Source: RUG13091 sp963619935 (lineage in GTDB: Bacteria > Bacillota_I > Bacilli_A > RFN20 > CAG-826). Taken from it: DNA of 21,070 nucleotides. A program made the position numbers and the translations under genes. Below, piece after piece: positions 12,164 to 20,309 of the stretch; position 1 is the stretch's first letter; each line of letters begins with the position of its first letter. The DNA lies in NCBI GenBank assembly GCA_963619935.1, contig CAVEYA010000052.1, positions 1-21,070 on the forward strand, given 5' to 3'. A model generated the notes under the pieces. It saw nothing but the letters and a program-made list of their open reading frames with translations. It did no database searches and was not told the DNA's origin.

Positions 12164-13013
12164 GGTTATCTCTCCATTCTTTTATTTGCGTAATTAAATC
12201 ATCAATATCGTGAATTTCTTCAATTTTTAAAGGAATGCCTTTATTAACTAATTTGTTCGCTAATTGATATAAAACTGGAATCTCGATAGCCATATTTTCA
12301 TCAATATGGGCAAATAATTTATTTGGTGTACCTCGAAAGACTAAATTTCCATCATGAAGAACATAGACTAATTCACAATACTTCATTACTAATTCCATAT
12401 CATGGGTGACTAAGATGATGGTTTTGCCATTTTCGTGCATCTTTTTCACTAATGACATGATTGCCTCAGCCCCATTCGCGTCTAATCCAGCAGTAGGTTC
12501 ATCTAAAATCAGAATATCTGGATTAATCGCTAAGATACCTGCGATTGCCACTCTTCGTCTTTCGCCACCACTAAGTTCAAAAGGTGAACGTTTAAAATAT
12601 TTTTCATTTAAACCAACTGACAATAATGCTTCATGCGCTTTTTTTAAAGCCTCTTCATTGTTATCGCCAAAATTCTTAGGGCCAAAGGCCACATCCTTTT
12701 CTACTGTTTCTTCAAATAATTGGTACTCAGGAAATTGGAACACTAAACCAACATGTTTTCTTAATTGTTTAATATTTTTGTTTTTTCTTTTATTTGGTGT
12801 GACTTTAAATTCATCAACTGCAATAGAACCAGTTTGAGGAATTAATAAAGCATTAATATTTTGCATTAAAGTAGATTTACCAGAACCAGTTTGTCCTAAG
12901 AAGGCCACAAAAGAATGGTCAGGTATTGTTAAAGAAATACCTTTTAACGCAATAGTTTGATTAGGAGTCTTAGGAAGATATGTATAAAAGAGGTTATCTA
13001 CTTTAATTGGCAT
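12156..13013 (-). CDS. ecfA2: ECF transporter ATPase EcfA2
   Basis: 285 residues. Walker A GQTGSGKST (40-48), Q-loop FQFPEYQLFEETVEKDVAFG, ABC signature LSGGERRRVAIAG, Walker B ILILDEPTAGLD and the switch His in ILVTHDMELV are all present, so it should be an active ATPase. The FPE-x-QLF form of the Q-loop is typical of EcfA2. GGAGG precedes the ATG by four bases and the gene overlaps ecfA1 by 16 bp, so translation is coupled. It forms the heterodimer with EcfA1 on EcfT. Confidence 0.96.
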   Translation of the reverse strand: MPIKVDNLFYTYLPKTPNQTIALKGISLTIPDHSFVAFLGQTGSGKSTLMQNINALLIPQTGSIAVDEFKVTPNKRKNKNIKQLRKHVGLVFQFPEYQLFEETVEKDVAFGPKNFGDNNEEALKKAHEALLSVGLNEKYFKRSPFELSGGERRRVAIAGILAINPDILILDEPTAGLDANGAEAIMSLVKKMHENGKTIILVTHDMELVMKYCELVYVLHDGNLVFRGTPNKLFAHIDENMAIEIPVLYQLANKLVNKGIPLKIEEIHDIDDLITQIKEWRDNHE

Positions 13014-13819
13014 ATTTCCTCCACTATTTCATCAAGGTTTTGCTTATTTTTTAATGCAATTCCGGCCTTTTCCAATTTATCCGTTAAATCTAAAATAAAT
13101 GGCATTTCTAAGTTCAAAGCATTTAATTCATCACGCTTAGAAAGAATTTCTTCAGGTTTACCTTGTTTAATAATTTGACCGTGTGAAATGATAATCACTT
13201 CATCACTTAAATAAGCTTCTTCAATATCATGAGTAATAGAAAGAATGGTTAAATCAGGATTAGCCTTACGCATTGCTAAAACTAATTCTCGAATCTCACT
13301 TTTACCTTTTGGATCAAGCATTGAAGTAGCTTCATCAAAGATAATAATTTCTGGTGACAACGCTAATGCGCCGGCAATCGCGACTCTTTGCTTTTGCCCA
13401 CCCGAAAGGCGAGAAGGCTCTTTTTGTAAATAATCAATCATGCCCACTTTTTTAGCGAATTCTTGAATGATATTATTCATCTCTTCATGTTTAACGCGTT
13501 TATTTTCTAAACCAAAAGCAATGTCATCTTCCACTGTCGCACCAATAAATTGGTTATCTGGATTTTGAAATACTAAACCTATACGGTTTCTTAATTGACG
13601 AACGTTTTTATTAGTTACTTTTTCATCAAACAGAATGATTTCACCACTATTAGGTGATAATAAACCAATTAAAAGTTTTGCTAATGTCGATTTACCAGAT
13701 CCATTATGCCCCACTAAAGAAACATAAGAGCCTTTATTAATCGCAAAGCTTACATCTTTTAATACTGATTCATCTTTATCATATCCAAAGTTTAAATTTT
13801 TAACTTCAATAACATTCAT
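12998..13819 (-). CDS. ecfA1: ECF transporter ATPase EcfA1
   Basis: 273 residues. Walker A GHNGSGKST (37-45), Q-loop FQNPDNQFIGATVEDDIAFG, signature LSGGQKQRVAIAG, Walker B IIIFDEATSMLD (the DEA form usual in EcfA1) and ILSITHDIEEA. It is the first gene of ecfA1-ecfA2-ecfT-truA. Nothing resembling a ribosome binding site precedes the ATG. Instead a consensus TATAAT lies so close that the transcript should start at the A of the ATG, giving a leaderless mRNA (see 13819-13855). In many Firmicutes rplQ precedes this gene; here a SigH-like gene does. Confidence 0.96.
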   Translation of the reverse strand: MNVIEVKNLNFGYDKDESVLKDVSFAINKGSYVSLVGHNGSGKSTLAKLLIGLLSPNSGEIILFDEKVTNKNVRQLRNRIGLVFQNPDNQFIGATVEDDIAFGLENKRVKHEEMNNIIQEFAKKVGMIDYLQKEPSRLSGGQKQRVAIAGALALSPEIIIFDEATSMLDPKGKSEIRELVLAMRKANPDLTILSITHDIEEAYLSDEVIIISHGQIIKQGKPEEILSKRDELNALNLEMPFILDLTDKLEKAGIALKNKQNLDEIVEEICQLK

Positions 13820-13855
13820 GTGCGATATTATAGCACACCCTACGGAGTTTTATAA
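13819..13855 (-). promoter_or_regulatory. Leaderless promoter and dyad at the ecfA1 start
   Basis: On the minus strand TTATAA (13855-13850), a 17-bp spacer and TATAAT (13832-13827) form a promoter. Seven bases separate the -10 box from the A of the ecfA1 ATG, the commonest -10 to start distance. A perfect dyad TGTGC-N9-GCACA (13837-13819 on the minus strand) brackets the -10 and touches the start codon, so a repressor could act here. Confidence 0.55.
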
Positions 13856-14472
13856 CACCCGCCCAATAATATCTTTCGTATTTTATCAATCAGTTTTTGA
13901 TAAACATAATAAACACGCGCTTGTTTAAGACCCATTATTTGACTAATTTCTTTTAAATCATAGCCCAGAAGATAATGATTAATGATATGTTTTTCTTCTA
14001 AAGAAAAGGCATTATTCTTATCCTTTAAAATATCATCCAAAACACTTGATAATGAATTAAGTGATCTCTTTGGATCTTCTTCATCTGTACTTATCGTGTC
14101 ATGTAATTCATGCACTCCATCATATGTACTATCTAAAGAGATTCCAACAAATCCTTTCGCCCCATATTGATAAGAATTTTCTCTGATATAGCGGTTTACA
14201 TCATTTTCCGCTATTCTTTTCCAATATGGGTAGAAGTTATTTTGGCCTAAGCTAAATGTTTTAACAGCAACATAAAAAGCATTTAATGAGACAAGCATTA
14301 ATTCTTCTGCTTCAATTCCAGAAGCGGAATATTGCTTAATAAATTCATGGGCCAATGCCCAACAATATGTTTTATATCTTGATACTAATAAATTATTTTG
14401 GTGAAAATCGTTTTGTCTTATTTCTGCAATAATGGTTTCATCAGAAATAAAATCATTCTTTTTTGTTTTAAT
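13840..14472 (-). CDS. sigH: SigH-like RNA polymerase sigma factor, apparent ATT start
   Basis: With the start at 14472 the protein has 210 residues, close to the 218 of B. subtilis SigH. Region 2 covers about residues 10-90 (DETIIAEIRQNDFHQNNLLV, then SGIEAEELMLVSLNAFYVAV) and region 4 about 155-205 (YDLKEISQIMGLKQARVYYV, a helix-turn-helix). The first conventional start (TTG at 14355) would cut region 2 in half and has no ribosome site. Upstream the frame is open to a stop just before GGAGG, and the only usable codon is ATT at 14472-14470, seven bases after GGAGG. ATT starts are known for infC. The order cysS-rlmB-sigma copies the Bacillus cysS-mrnC-rlmB-yacP-sigH region, supporting the SigH assignment. 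SigH controls stationary phase and competence in Bacillus; the targets here are unknown. Confidence 0.75.
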   Translation of the reverse strand: MKTKKNDFISDETIIAEIRQNDFHQNNLLVSRYKTYCWALAHEFIKQYSASGIEAEELMLVSLNAFYVAVKTFSLGQNNFYPYWKRIAENDVNRYIRENSYQYGAKGFVGISLDSTYDGVHELHDTISTDEEDPKRSLNSLSSVLDDILKDKNNAFSLEEKHIINHYLLGYDLKEISQIMGLKQARVYYVYQKLIDKIRKILLGGCYKTP

Positions 14473-14499
14473 AAAAAATCCTCCGTTTTATGGGAGGAT
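14473..14499 (-). terminator. Terminator-like hairpin that contains the sigma gene's ribosome site
   Basis: The minus strand ATCCTCC-CATAAAAC-GGAGGAT is followed by TTTTT and then by the ATT start codon. The 3' arm of the stem is the GGAGG ribosome site itself. The element begins right after the rlmB stop codon at 14501. It can act as rlmB's terminator and as a lid on sigma-factor translation. Confidence 0.65.
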
Positions 14500-14500
14500 A

Positions 14501-15217
14501 TTATTGACGAATCTTTGCTAAAACAATTCCTGTCGCTACTGAAGCATTAAGTGAATTGACATGTCCAAACTGGGGAATTTTAATAATATAATCAGAATTC
14601 TTTAATACCAATTTAGAAACTCCTTCTCCTTCGCTACCAATTACTAAAGCAACTTTGAAATCGTATTTTAAATCTTGATAATTAATTGTTCCACTACCAT
14701 CGGTTGAAACAATCCAATATCCATCTTGCTTTAATTTCTCAATGGTTTGATTTAAGTTACCAACTAAAGCTACAGGAACATAATTAATTGCACCAGCCGA
14801 TGTTTTAGCCACTGTTGCGTTAAGTGCAACTTGATTATGTTTAGGTAATAAAATACCAGAAACACCAAAAACATCAGCACTTCTTAAAATTGCCCCTAAA
14901 TTATGTGGGTCATTAATACCATCAAGAATTAATATAATTGGTCTAGATACATTATTCGCTTTCTTTAAAATTGCTTCTAAAGAATAGTATTCATAATCTT
15001 TCACTTCTGCGGCAATCCCCTGATGCACGCCTGGACAAGAAACATCTAATTCTTTATTTGTAGTTTGAATCACTTTAATATGTGACTCTTGGATCAAAGA
15101 AAGAATTTCGGGATGCGAAAAACTATTTGCGAGATAAACTAATTTAACACGATTAGCTTTAATAGCTTCTTTAACAGGATTCCTCCCATAAATTAAATTA
15201 TCTTTTTTGTTCACCAT
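14501..15217 (-). CDS. rlmB: 23S rRNA (guanosine-2'-O-)-methyltransferase RlmB, SpoU family
   Basis: 238 residues, normal length. It uses S-adenosylmethionine to methylate a conserved guanosine of 23S rRNA (G2251 in E. coli). The three SPOUT motifs are present: DGINDPHNLGAILRSADVFG, VALVIGSEGEGVS and IPQFGHVNSLNASVATGIVL; LIYGRNPVKEAI is the usual opening of the N-terminal substrate domain. It follows cysS by 45 bp. In Bacillus mini-RNase III (mrnC) lies between these genes and yacP follows; neither is present here. Only a weak ribosome site precedes the ATG at 15217. Confidence 0.95.
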   Translation of the reverse strand: MVNKKDNLIYGRNPVKEAIKANRVKLVYLANSFSHPEILSLIQESHIKVIQTTNKELDVSCPGVHQGIAAEVKDYEYYSLEAILKKANNVSRPIILILDGINDPHNLGAILRSADVFGVSGILLPKHNQVALNATVAKTSAGAINYVPVALVGNLNQTIEKLKQDGYWIVSTDGSGTINYQDLKYDFKVALVIGSEGEGVSKLVLKNSDYIIKIPQFGHVNSLNASVATGIVLAKIRQ

Positions 15218-15262
15218 ATCTACACTACAATTCCGTAAATTTTACTTTATTTTAATTGATCG

Positions 15263-16600
15263 TTACATCAATTCCTTAGATATTAGAATTTGACGAATTT
15301 CATCGGATTTTGCAAAGTTTTTTTCCGCTTTACTCGTTAAATATTGTTGATATAGGCCAAGGTTTTCTTCGCTCATTTTTACATAAGAAATATTTAACCC
15401 TAAAACATAGAACATGTCCGTTAATGTTTTAAATAAATTATTGAGTTTATTAAAATCTATATCGCGACTACGAATAGTTTGGTTTGCTTCCTTTATTGTA
15501 TTATAAACTTCCGCTAAAGCATTAGCAGAATTTAAATCATCAGCTAAAGCTTCAAGGAATTTATCAATATAGGTTGGCTTACCTTCCTCAATATTAATTT
15601 TATTAACTTGTAATTGTAAGGCCATTTGTTTATAAGCCATTTTCATCTTATTAATTTCTTGATTAGCAGCGTTAATCGTATCTTCAGTAAAGTTCACCGG
15701 TTGACGATAATGGGCACTTAAAATGACTAATCTAGTGACTGGACCACCATATTGTTCAATCATATCTTTCGCGTAAATCACATTGCCTAATGATTTAGAC
15801 ATTTTTTGATTGCCGAAATTGATAAAAGCGTTATGCATCCAATAATGTGCAATCTTGTTATGATGCATTGCTTCCGCTTGAGCAATTTCATTTTCATGAT
15901 GTGGGAATTTTAAATCATATCCACCACCATGGATATCAATAATATGTTCTGGGAAAATAGTGTCGATCATGACACAGCATTCTGTGTGCCAACCTGGTCT
16001 ACCTTTGCCCCATGGAGAATCCCAATTAATTCCTTCTGTGGTAGTTTTCCATAAAGCAAAATCTAATGGACTTTCTTTTTTGCTATTTTCTTCAATACGC
16101 GCACCAACAAGTAAGTCATGAACATTTATTCCACTTAATGCGCCATAATCAAGTATTTTGCTAACGCGGAAATAAACATCGCCATCAACATCATAAGCAG
16201 CGTCTAGTTTTACTAATTCGCTGACATAATCAATAATCTTTTGGATATATTCAGTCACTTTAGGAGTGATATTTGGTAAATCACTACCAATGAGTTTAGT
16301 CACCTTTTTGAATTCATTTATATAAAATTCAGTTAATTCCTTTTCCGTTTTTCCTTCTTTTTGGGCTTCCTTAATGATTTTATCGTCTACATCGGTGAAA
16401 TTACTTACATAGGTCACATCATAGCCGACATAGTCTAAAAAGCGTCTTAAAGTATCAAAGACCACAACTGGTCTCATATTGCCGATATGTGGATAGTTAT
16501 ACACTGTTGGCCCACATACATACATGGAGACTTTGCCTTCATGTATTGGTTTAAATTCTTCTAAAGAATTAGTTAAGGAATTATAGAATGTAATTTTCAT
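15263..16600 (-). CDS. cysS: Cysteinyl-tRNA synthetase
   Basis: 445 residues. It charges tRNA-Cys. The zinc site and active site are visible: MYVCGPTVYNYPHIGNMRP (C29, HIGN motif), GWHTECCVM (C208), FPHHENEIAQ (H234, E238) and KMSKS (266-270). The C-terminus stops after DEIRQILISKELM, about 15-20 residues short of most homologues, which end in a G-I-x-L-E-D-T-x-x-G-T stretch. Reading one base over right at the end gives GIDVTIN and a stop, so a small frameshift is possible. No clear ribosome site precedes the ATG at 16600. It follows hydA across a strong hairpin. Confidence 0.95.
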   Translation of the reverse strand: MKITFYNSLTNSLEEFKPIHEGKVSMYVCGPTVYNYPHIGNMRPVVVFDTLRRFLDYVGYDVTYVSNFTDVDDKIIKEAQKEGKTEKELTEFYINEFKKVTKLIGSDLPNITPKVTEYIQKIIDYVSELVKLDAAYDVDGDVYFRVSKILDYGALSGINVHDLLVGARIEENSKKESPLDFALWKTTTEGINWDSPWGKGRPGWHTECCVMIDTIFPEHIIDIHGGGYDLKFPHHENEIAQAEAMHHNKIAHYWMHNAFINFGNQKMSKSLGNVIYAKDMIEQYGGPVTRLVILSAHYRQPVNFTEDTINAANQEINKMKMAYKQMALQLQVNKINIEEGKPTYIDKFLEALADDLNSANALAEVYNTIKEANQTIRSRDIDFNKLNNLFKTLTDMFYVLGLNISYVKMSEENLGLYQQYLTSKAEKNFAKSDEIRQILISKELM

Positions 16601-16618
16601 AGTTAATTAGAGAGTATA

Positions 16619-16642
16619 GGGGGATGAGAAATCTCACCCCCC
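16619..16642 (-). terminator. Strong GC hairpin between hydA and cysS
   Basis: On the minus strand GGGGGGTGAG pairs with CTCATCCCCC over 10 bp (one G-U pair) with a 4-nt loop, starting seven bases after the hydA stop. The tail (TATACTCTCTAATT) is not a proper T-tract, so it may be an RNA-stabilising end or an inefficient terminator. TATACT could also serve as a -10 for cysS. Confidence 0.45.
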
Positions 16643-16648
16643 ATTTAG

Positions 16649-18406
16649 TTATTTTTTTCTTGGATATTTTTCGCGGTGAGCGTTGTAGTGAGTATGGAGT
16701 AATTCTTCACTCTTTTCACTTAATGGTTCGCCCAAAAATTCCTTATAAAGATTTTGCACGTCTTTATTATTGTGAGATTGACGAATAACTTGTCTTTCGT
16801 CCTCACTATATAATACAGCAGCGCGCTTTTGACGGTAAGTATCAATGATATCATCATCTTCATTTTCTAATAATGTTGGATGGACATATGGTTGACCACC
16901 ACCATTGATACAACCACCAGGACAACCCATAATTTCAATAAATGCATATGGAGATGTGCCAGCTTTAACTTGGTCTAATAAAGGTTTAGCGTTTCTCATA
17001 CCAGAGGTAACTGCAATCTTTATACCAAGTTCTTTAATTTCGGCTTCTTTAACACCTTCAAGTCCACGCACTTCTTCAAAGTTAACTTTTGCATATTCTT
17101 TACCAGTTAATACAAAGTAAGCAGTTCTTAAGGCAGCTTCCATAACGCCACCAGTGACACCAAAGATGACACCAGCGCCAGTGTATTCTCCTAATAAATC
17201 ATTGTCAAATTCTTCTTCTGGAAGTTTGTTCCATTTAATACCAGAACGTTTAATAAGTTTAGCTAGTTCACGAGTTGTGAGTACTGCGTCAACATCATTA
17301 GCCATTTCTGGACGGGAACGTTCATATTTCTTTGCGGTGCATGGCATAATACTAACAACAAAGATATCATCAGGATTTAAATCATGTTTCTTCGCAAAAT
17401 AAGATTTAATAATTGCGCCCACCATCATATGTGGAGACTTACAAGTAGAAACATGTGGAATTAATTCTGGGAAGAAATATTCCATATAGTTAATCCAACC
17501 AGGAGAACAAGAAGTAATTTGTGGTAATACTCCACCTTCTTTAATTCTCTTAATTAATTCATAGCCTTCTTCCATGATGGTTAAGTCTGCACCAAAGTTC
17601 GTGTCAAATACACGATAGAAACCTAAACGGTGTAACGCTGCAACCATTTTGCCAGTACCTGGAGTGCCAATCTTTTCGCCAAATTCCTCAGCAATAGCGG
17701 CACGAACAGCAGGAGCAGTTTGAACAATGACCTTTTTACCAGCTTTGAATGCTGCGTCAACTTTATCAATTTCGCTATGTTCCATTAAAGCACCAGTTGG
17801 ACAGACGTTAACACATTGTCCACATTGGATACATGGGGAGTTAGCAAAGCTTCTGTTTTCAATTGGTGCAACGATGGTTTTGAAACCACGTTTTTCAAAC
17901 CCAAGAATAGAAATACCTTGTGCTTCTTTACAGCGTTCAATACAACGACCACAAAGAATACATTTTGCGGTGTTACGAATTAAGCCAGGAGCGAGTTCAT
18001 CGACTGTCTTTGCGGTCATTTCACCGACATATTTTTGATCACGTGCGCCGACCATTTCAGCGACGTGTAATAATTCACAATGTCCATTTTTCGCACATTG
18101 TAAACAGTTCTTTTCATGATTAGAAAGAATTAATTCAACTGATGCTCTACGAGCTTCAACAGCCCTTTGAGAAGAAATAGAAATTTCCATTCCTTCATTA
18201 ACTGGGTAAACACATGATGCACATAAGCCACGAGCACCCTTAATTTCTACTAAACATACACGGCAACTTGCTAAAGAACATTTGCCATGGTTGAAAGAAC
18301 ATAATGATGGGATTTCAAAGCCACATTTACGACAGGCTTCTAATACGGTAAGAGAAGAATCAACTTGGAATTCTTTACCTTCAATTTTGATATTTACTAA
18401 TGCCAT
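16649..18406 (-). CDS. hydA: [FeFe] hydrogenase catalytic subunit HydA (trimeric, bifurcating type)
   Basis: 585 residues, cytoplasmic. In order: a [2Fe-2S] domain (C36, C48, C51, C62/65), the His-Cys cluster H97-x3-C101-x2-C104-x5-C110, two [4Fe-4S] sites (C149/152/155/159 and C192/195/198/202), then the H-cluster domain. Its motifs are L1 TSCSPGW (298-304), L2 MPCTAKKYE (354-362) and L3 EIMGCPGGCINGGGQP (491-506). L1 has Ser where the textbook motif TSCCPGW has a second Cys. I recall TSCSPGW, together with STCKSP downstream, from NADH-linked multimeric hydrogenases, so I read it as a subtype mark and not a loss. AGGAGA precedes the ATG; the gap to hydB is 11 bp. With HydB and HydC it should couple H2 production to NADH and reduced ferredoxin. 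Maturases HydE, HydF and HydG are not in the window. Confidence 0.95.
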   Translation of the reverse strand: MALVNIKIEGKEFQVDSSLTVLEACRKCGFEIPSLCSFNHGKCSLASCRVCLVEIKGARGLCASCVYPVNEGMEISISSQRAVEARRASVELILSNHEKNCLQCAKNGHCELLHVAEMVGARDQKYVGEMTAKTVDELAPGLIRNTAKCILCGRCIERCKEAQGISILGFEKRGFKTIVAPIENRSFANSPCIQCGQCVNVCPTGALMEHSEIDKVDAAFKAGKKVIVQTAPAVRAAIAEEFGEKIGTPGTGKMVAALHRLGFYRVFDTNFGADLTIMEEGYELIKRIKEGGVLPQITSCSPGWINYMEYFFPELIPHVSTCKSPHMMVGAIIKSYFAKKHDLNPDDIFVVSIMPCTAKKYERSRPEMANDVDAVLTTRELAKLIKRSGIKWNKLPEEEFDNDLLGEYTGAGVIFGVTGGVMEAALRTAYFVLTGKEYAKVNFEEVRGLEGVKEAEIKELGIKIAVTSGMRNAKPLLDQVKAGTSPYAFIEIMGCPGGCINGGGQPYVHPTLLENEDDDIIDTYRQKRAAVLYSEDERQVIRQSHNNKDVQNLYKEFLGEPLSEKSEELLHTHYNAHREKYPRKK

Positions 18407-18417
18407 AAATTATTCTC

Positions 18418-20307
18418 CTATCGTTTAATAATTGCACCAAAGCGGCAACCTGCTTGACAAGATCCACACTTGACACATTTACTGGTGTCAATCTTTAAGA
18501 CGAACTTACCTGGAATCTTAGCTGGTTGGTCACCTGGATGAATACACATAACAGGACATTGTCTTTGACATAAGCCACATCCCATACATTTTTCTGGAAC
18601 AATATAGTATTCCATCATCTTCTTACAGACATGGGCTGGGCACTTATGGTCAAATACGTGAGCGTGGTATTCTTCTGGGAATGCTGCCATAGTAGAAAGA
18701 ATTGGGTTAGTAGCAGTTTGACCTAAACCACATAAAGAATTAGTTTTGATAATTGCCGATAATTCTTTTAAATCATCGAGGTCTTTAGCTTCGCCTTTTC
18801 CTTCACAAATCTTAGTTAAAATTTCTAAGCATCTCTTTGTACCGATACGGCATGGAGAACATTTACCACATGATTCTTCACAAATGAATTCCATATAGAA
18901 TTTAGCGACTTCCACCATACAGTTATCTTCATCCATCACAATCGCACCACCAGAGCCCATCATTGAGCCAGCAGCAATTAATGATTCATAATCGATTGGT
19001 GTATCTAAGTCTTTTTCAGTTAAACAACCACCGGAAGGACCACCAGTTTGAATAGCTTTAAATTTCTTACCATTTGGGATGCCACCACCAATATCGTAAA
19101 TTAATTCACGTAAGGTTGTACCCATTGGTACTTCTACTAAGCCAACGTTGTTAATCTTGCCACCTAAAGCAAACACTTTAGTGCCTTTAGATTTTTCTGT
19201 ACCAATACTAGCAAAATTCTTTGCCCCTTCTCTAAGAACATAAGGAACTGTTGCTAAGGTTTCAACGTTATTAATAATAGTTGGTTTACCCCATAAACCT
19301 TTTACAGCAGGGAATGGAGGACGAGGACGTGGCATACCACGTTTACCTTCAATAGAGTTAAGTAAAGCAGTTTCTTCACCACAAACGAAAGCGCCTGCGC
19401 CTAATCTAATATGAACATCAAAGGAGAAATCAGTACCTAAAATATGTTCACCTAATAAACCAATTTCATGAGCTTCTTTAATGGCAATTTCTAATCTCTT
19501 AACAGCGATTGGATATTCCGCACGAACATAGAAATAACCATTGTTTGCTCCAATTGCATAGCCCGCAATCATCATACCTTCAATAACGGCTAATGGGTTA
19601 CCTTCTAAAATAGAACGGTCCATAAATGCACCTGGGTCACCTTCGTCACCGTTACAGACAACATATTTAGTGTCATTAACTTGGTCATGGGCAAATTGCC
19701 ATTTACGACCAGTTGGGAAGCCTGCGCCACCACGGCCACGTAAGCCGGCAGCTAAAACTTCATTAATTACTTCTTGTGGATCCATTGATAAGGCTCTCTT
19801 CAAACCTTTGAATGCTCCATCACCTAATGCTTCATCAATGTTTTCTGGGTTAATCACACCACAACCATGTAAAGCAATGCGGCGTTGTTTTTTATAGAAG
19901 TTAATATCATCTTGTCTCACCACTTTTTCTTTAGTAGCAGGATCAACGAAAAGTAATCTTTCCACTACTTCATGGTTAACAATATCTTTTTCTACAATTT
20001 CTTTTACATCTGCGAGTTTAACTCCGCGATATAAAGTATCTTCTGGATAAATCTTCACGAATGGGCCTTGAGAGCAGAAGCCAAAGCAACCAACAATATT
20101 AACAGTGACTTTATCTTCAATACCTAATTCTTTAATTTCTTTTTCAAATTCATGTTTTAAGTCTTCTGAACCTGATGATAAACAGCCTGTACCACCACAA
20201 AGTACAATCGCTCTTTTACCATCTAAGCCTTTGAATTTCTTTTCTAAGCATTTACCGCAATGAGAGAGGCGTTCATCTAATTGCTCAATAGTTTTAATCT
20301 TTTCCAT
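18418..20307 (-). CDS. hydB: NADH/FMN-binding subunit HydB of the [FeFe] hydrogenase (NuoF-like)
   Basis: 629 residues. The N-terminus is a thioredoxin-like [2Fe-2S] domain (C37, C42, C74, C78). Next comes the NuoF core with the FMN/NADH motif GLRGRGGAGFPTGRKW (188-203), GDEGDPGAFMDRSILEGNP and GAGAFVCGEETALLNSIEGK, an SLBB-type segment, the [4Fe-4S] motif ESCGKCSPCRIGTKRC, and a C-terminal two-cluster ferredoxin (CMGCGLCQRQCPV and CVKCGSCQAGCRFG). This domain set is that of HydB in HydABC and not of complex I NuoF, which lacks both end domains. The start is two bases after the hydC stop; its ribosome site GGAGG lies inside hydC, so translation is coupled. Confidence 0.95.
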   Translation of the reverse strand: MEKIKTIEQLDERLSHCGKCLEKKFKGLDGKRAIVLCGGTGCLSSGSEDLKHEFEKEIKELGIEDKVTVNIVGCFGFCSQGPFVKIYPEDTLYRGVKLADVKEIVEKDIVNHEVVERLLFVDPATKEKVVRQDDINFYKKQRRIALHGCGVINPENIDEALGDGAFKGLKRALSMDPQEVINEVLAAGLRGRGGAGFPTGRKWQFAHDQVNDTKYVVCNGDEGDPGAFMDRSILEGNPLAVIEGMMIAGYAIGANNGYFYVRAEYPIAVKRLEIAIKEAHEIGLLGEHILGTDFSFDVHIRLGAGAFVCGEETALLNSIEGKRGMPRPRPPFPAVKGLWGKPTIINNVETLATVPYVLREGAKNFASIGTEKSKGTKVFALGGKINNVGLVEVPMGTTLRELIYDIGGGIPNGKKFKAIQTGGPSGGCLTEKDLDTPIDYESLIAAGSMMGSGGAIVMDEDNCMVEVAKFYMEFICEESCGKCSPCRIGTKRCLEILTKICEGKGEAKDLDDLKELSAIIKTNSLCGLGQTATNPILSTMAAFPEEYHAHVFDHKCPAHVCKKMMEYYIVPEKCMGCGLCQRQCPVMCIHPGDQPAKIPGKFVLKIDTSKCVKCGSCQAGCRFGAIIKR

Positions 20308-20309
20308 AA

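Noticed and set aside
14353..14355. TTG as the sigma-factor start
   Set aside because: It would delete half of region 2 and has no ribosome binding site, while homology continues upstream.
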